Part shown: one piece after another, positions 11,155 to 13,677 of the stretch | Numbering within the stretch: the stretch's first letter is position 1 | Layout of the letters: the number at the start of each line of letters is the position of its first letter | Source of the DNA: Synergistaceae bacterium UBA1358 | GTDB taxonomy: Bacteria; Synergistota; Synergistia; Synergistales; Synergistaceae | Assembly (NCBI GenBank): GCA_002306075.1 | Contig: DBRW01000003.1 | Location: forward strand, 6,565 to 20,241 | DNA length: 13,677 nucleotides | Reading direction: 5' to 3' | Program-made: the position numbers and the translations under genes | The notes under the pieces: model-generated | Seen by the model: the letters and a program-made list of their open reading frames with translations, nothing else | Told to the model about the DNA's origin: nothing | Databases searched by the model: none

Positions 11155-12305
11155 CAGAGCATCTCTATAAAAGCGCCAAATCTTGTGGCAAGCTGGCCTG
11201 TATCGCCCTGAGAATAATCGGTCTCCACAGCCATATAAGGGATGCCCGATCTATTAAGGAATTCGCGTACTGAGCGGGTTTCTACTGCGTATGTGTGGCA
11301 AGCCTGGAGAATGACATCTATGACGCCGTCTGCCCTGTATTCCTTTACGTATTTTTTGATAAGTTCAAGTCTTTTTGAGTTGGGTGACATTACCGAGCAT
11401 GGAATATTGAGATACTTGTCAGCTATAGCGTCTATAGGATCTGAATACTCGTCAACCAAAGATGAAGAGCATTTAAGATTTCCGCAGTTCTCAAATCCGA
11501 CTACGACTCCCCCGTTTTCCTTCGATTCGATAGCGTCTACGATCTTTTCAAGCGACTTTCCCATTGGACATCCGGTTATCAGGATACGTTTTGCAGAAGG
11601 ATCGATCCGCCTTTCTCCCGAAGCATAGTTTTCTTTAAGCTTTAGAGTCAGATCTCTTATTACTTCCATTGTCCTTTCGTAATCAAAGGAAAACTTAAGG
11701 TAATCAGATCCCAGCATGATCTCCTTGCCCGTAAGGACCGGCGATGGGAGGGAGGCAAGAGAGTAAAATCCCATCATCGTACTGTGTATCTCATTGCGCT
11801 GTTTAATGGAGGCAGAAAGTTTTTCGCCGGTGATCTCCACATTGAATTTTGATTCAAGAAAATCTTTGAGAAGCAGGATCTCATCCTTCCACATCTTCAT
11901 GCTGTTCAAACCGTTCACTGTCTGCGGCAGCTGCATTACATAAGTTTCCTTTATTTCTCGCAGATACTCATACATCTTTTTTTTGCCGTCGCAGGTCGTC
12001 TCACCGAGGACCATGTCACAAAAATGAAAGTAAGGGCAGGTATCTGTAAGTGCGTGGCCATAGCTGGACTTGATGAGCGGACAGAGGTTTCTGGGAAGGT
12101 GCTTCTCTGCCTCACCTATCGGTTTTTCACTTGTACTGCACAGCGAAACAGGGATCCCGCCGGCTGCATTGATCAGCTCCCAGGGTGTGTAAGTACAATA
12201 GGTTCCTATAATGGGAATGCCTTTCTCGCTTATCTCCTTTATGTGGATGGGACCCATTGCAACTTCATTTCTCATCATTTCAAAAATTGGTCCGATATCG
12301 TGCAT
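11154..12305 (-). CDS. Double-cubane cluster protein-like, 2-hydroxyacyl-CoA dehydratase family (YjiM-like)
   Basis: The 383-residue protein belongs to the HgdB/FldC/BzdN-type family. It has 'GTYCTYTPWELINAAGGIPV' near 34-53, 'LPRNLCPLIKSSYG' (70-83), 'DTCPYFHFCDMVLGETTCDG' (88-107), 'ITGCPMG' (243-249), 'FENCGNLKC' (271-279) and 'LQACHTYAVE' (333-342). Cysteines are at 37, 56, 75, 90, 96, 105, 246, 274, 279, 303 and 336. Classical 2-hydroxyacyl-CoA dehydratases need two different subunits. Here only one exists, with its activase, as in the double-cubane [8Fe-9S] proteins and E. coli YjiM (about 383). I therefore favour a homodimeric reductase over a dehydratase, although cluster type is not visible in sequence. 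ATG 12305 has AGGGG about 9 nt upstream. pstB ends 62 bp upstream, so joint transcription is possible. Confidence 0.9.
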   Translation of the reverse strand: MHDIGPIFEMMRNEVAMGPIHIKEISEKGIPIIGTYCTYTPWELINAAGGIPVSLCSTSEKPIGEAEKHLPRNLCPLIKSSYGHALTDTCPYFHFCDMVLGETTCDGKKKMYEYLREIKETYVMQLPQTVNGLNSMKMWKDEILLLKDFLESKFNVEITGEKLSASIKQRNEIHSTMMGFYSLASLPSPVLTGKEIMLGSDYLKFSFDYERTMEVIRDLTLKLKENYASGERRIDPSAKRILITGCPMGKSLEKIVDAIESKENGGVVVGFENCGNLKCSSSLVDEYSDPIDAIADKYLNIPCSVMSPNSKRLELIKKYVKEYRADGVIDVILQACHTYAVETRSVREFLNRSGIPYMAVETDYSQGDTGQLATRFGAFIEML

Positions 12306-12329
12306 TTCGTATATCCCCTTAAAAATGTG

Positions 12330-12339
12330 ATCTCGAGAT
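12330..12339. promoter_or_regulatory. ATCTCGAGAT palindrome before the double-cubane operon
   Basis: A perfect 10-bp palindrome lies in the 62-bp gap between pstB and the double-cubane-type gene, 24 bp before the latter's start. On the minus strand a weak TTGCTG-17-TATCTC pair overlaps it, which would place the palindrome at the start site if that promoter is real. It could be an operator. The evidence is only symmetry and position. Confidence 0.3.
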
Positions 12340-12367
12340 AGATTTACAAGGAACTGTCAGCAAGTCA

Positions 12368-13126
12368 TTAAAGAAGGTCGGTCAGTGCTTTTTCAGCATC
12401 TTTCCCTTCCGGAAGCTCCTCTTTAAAGAATGAAGCTGCAACAGTGCCATTTTTAAGCAGTACAAAGTAGCTTCCTAGCTTAAGTGCCTGTCTTACGCTG
12501 TGAGATACCATAACGATGGAATATCTGTCTTTAAGGAACAGCAGATGGTCCTCGATCTGCTCAGCAGACCTCTTGTCCAGAGAAGCTGTGGGTTCATCAA
12601 GAAGCAGCATCTCCGGTTCAAGGGCAAGAGCCCTCGCAAGACAGAGTCTTTGCTGCTGCCCACCGGACAGTCTGTTTGCAGGCGTATCAAGCCTGTCTCT
12701 GACTTCATTCCATAACCCTGTTGTCTTGAGTGCCGTTTCCATTTTTTCGTCAGCCTCTGATCCCCCGGATCCCAACATGAGTTCCAGCGGCAGCATGATG
12801 TTCCTTCGTATGCTCAACGGAAGAGGATTGGGTGTCTGGAAGACCATCCCGACCTTTCTCCGCAATTCAGTCAGGTTCAATGTTCCTGAAGAGCAGATGT
12901 CCTTCATTTCACCTCCAAGAAGCAAACGTATGCTTCCCGACCCTTCGTATCCCTCAAAAGTCTCATTGAGCCTGTTCAAAGCCCTTAAAAAAGTCGTCTT
13001 CCCGGAACCGGAGCGTCCGATAAGAACCGTTATGCCGTCTGACGGCAATGCCGCATTTATTCCGCTGACAGCTTTTCTGCCGTGAAATGAAACTGATAGA
13101 TTCTGAATTTCTGCACAGAGACCCAT
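12368..13126 (-). CDS. pstB: Pst-type ABC transporter ATP-binding protein
   Basis: The 252-residue ATPase energises import through the membrane permease encoded just upstream. Visible motifs are Walker A GRSGSGKTT (37-45), 'RALNRLNE' as in PstB, Q-loop 'GMVFQTPNPLPLSI' (93-106), signature LSGGQQQRLCLARAL, Walker B LLLDEPTASLD and the H-loop His in 'VMVSHSV'. The 'PNPLPLSI' after the Q-loop is like the PstB 'PNPFPMSI' element and supports the phosphate-type family. ATG 13126 shares one base with the pstA stop (TAATG) and has GGGGAG 8 nt upstream. No phoU follows; the next gene is the double-cubane-type protein. Substrate is inferred from family only, and other oxyanions are possible. Confidence 0.82.
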   Translation of the reverse strand: MGLCAEIQNLSVSFHGRKAVSGINAALPSDGITVLIGRSGSGKTTFLRALNRLNETFEGYEGSGSIRLLLGGEMKDICSSGTLNLTELRRKVGMVFQTPNPLPLSIRRNIMLPLELMLGSGGSEADEKMETALKTTGLWNEVRDRLDTPANRLSGGQQQRLCLARALALEPEMLLLDEPTASLDKRSAEQIEDHLLFLKDRYSIVMVSHSVRQALKLGSYFVLLKNGTVAASFFKEELPEGKDAEKALTDLL

Positions 13127-13677
13127 TATTTTGCTCCCCTCCAGCGTTTTTCCATCGTTCGTTGAAGCCTGGATGCAGCATAAAGGAGTCCCGCAGAAAG
13201 GACGAGAAGGACCATCGCAGCTCCGAAACCTCTGAGAAGCTCATTCTGATCGACATACTGAGCGGCAGTATAGAAAATGAGAAAAGGTAGGGCTTCGAAC
13301 TTTGAACCGAGCCCTGCAGGCAGTCCGGAATTGACTACTACCCCCGTCAGCATGATAACTGCGGTATCTTCCGCTGCCCGTCCCATCGCCAGCATGATCC
13401 CGCCAAGAATCCCCTTTCCTGCCGCAGGGACAAGAATATGGCGAAGCAGCTGGTGTTCGGTAAATCCAAGTGCTGTTCCTGTAATTACAAGAGACTCCGG
13501 AAGGCTTTCTATCGATGTCCTTGTGGTTACGACAAGCGCCGGCATCACAAGCAACGCAAGACAGAATGCGGCAAGGCTGATGCATGTGGTCGCGTCAGGC
13601 GCAAAAGTTCGTCTGAGCAGGAGGATAAGCACAAACCCAAAAAGGCCCATAACGATGGAAGGGACGCTTGCCAGCAG
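13126..13677 (-). CDS. pstA: Pst-type ABC transporter permease (PstA-like), partial at the window edge
   Basis: Only the C-terminal 183 residues are present; the frame continues beyond the right edge. At least three hydrophobic segments are visible, near the left part 'GLFGFVLILLL', 'LAAFCLALLVMPALVV' and the C-terminal 'AAMVLLVLSAGLLYAA'. The PstA/PstC hallmark 'SVPSIVMGLFG' is at the start of the visible part. 'TRTSIESLP' and the EAA-type loop 'ALGFTEHQLLRHILVPAAGKGILGG', which contacts the ATPase, follow. One oddity is 'GRAAEDTAV' where most PstA proteins read 'GRAxGETAP'. It ends directly at pstB and is co-transcribed with it. Family evidence points to phosphate, but this deviation leaves the substrate open. 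Confidence 0.83.
   Translation of the reverse strand: MLASVPSIVMGLFGFVLILLLRRTFAPDATTCISLAAFCLALLVMPALVVTTRTSIESLPESLVITGTALGFTEHQLLRHILVPAAGKGILGGIMLAMGRAAEDTAVIMLTGVVVNSGLPAGLGSKFEALPFLIFYTAAQYVDQNELLRGFGAAMVLLVLSAGLLYAASRLQRTMEKRWRGAK

Noticed and set aside
1..13677. CRISPR array, insertion sequence or prophage
   Set aside because: No regularly spaced repeats, transposase, integrase or phage genes are visible.

Overview
The window looks like part of a bacterial chromosome from a strict anaerobe. I infer Synergistota, or failing that a clostridial-type Firmicute. The reasons are the gene content (a double-cubane-type 2-hydroxyacyl-CoA dehydratase homologue with its activase, a TAXI-type TRAP receptor, a hydrogenase-regulator-like small protein, a C69 dipeptidase, a NimA-like flavoprotein and Fe-S remnants), the strong GGAGG ribosome binding sites, the frequent TTG/GTG starts and the tRNAs with encoded CCA. 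No ribosomal RNA or marker gene is present, so the phylum is an inference. Nearly all genes lie on the minus strand; the exceptions are one small gene at 484-741 and a gene remnant near 8700-9067.

Layout from left to right. (1) 1-278: a minus-strand tRNA cluster (a partial tRNA, tRNA-His(GTG), tRNA-Arg(TCT)) behind a perfect-consensus sigma70-type promoter at 251-278. (2) 484-741: a Cys-rich small protein on the plus strand that resembles the TM1266 family of putative [FeFe]-hydrogenase regulators. It ends in a strong terminator hairpin that physically overlaps the 3' end of the convergent otsA. (3) 776-5082: a tightly overlapping four-gene trehalose operon. In transcription order it encodes a DUF5752-like protein, a TreT-type GT4 trehalose synthase, a trehalose-6-phosphate phosphatase (OtsB) and a GT20 trehalose-6-phosphate synthase (OtsA), behind a recognisable promoter with an upstream inverted repeat. 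(4) 5131-7209: an exported C69 dipeptidase followed by a 62-residue tautomerase-superfamily protein, with its own promoter and terminator. (5) 7211-7501: a 73-residue Cys/His-rich protein with its own terminator. (6) 7816-9067: an intact FMN-binding PNPOx/NimA-like protein, then two 5'-truncated gene remnants joined head to head. One is a twice-frameshifted 4Fe-4S protein on the minus strand. The other is the C-terminal third of an ornithine cyclodeaminase/mu-crystallin homologue on the plus strand. (7) 9077-10139: a lone TAXI-family substrate-binding protein with a long perfect hairpin terminator. (8) 10396-13677: from right to left, a Pst-type ABC permease (partial) and ATPase, then a double-cubane-type reductase and its ATP-dependent activase.

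How the genes work together. The trehalose operon could make trehalose by two routes: NDP-glucose plus glucose-6-phosphate through OtsA and OtsB, and NDP-glucose plus glucose through TreT. The DUF5752 protein is of unknown function and is first in the operon. In the right-hand block the activase would couple ATP hydrolysis to low-potential electron transfer into the double-cubane protein. The natural substrate of such proteins is not established. The neighbouring Pst-type transporter is compatible with phosphate import, but no phoU follows it in this window. The two most interesting leads are the dual-route trehalose operon with its unknown first gene, and the double-cubane reductase pair next to an atypical Pst-type transporter.
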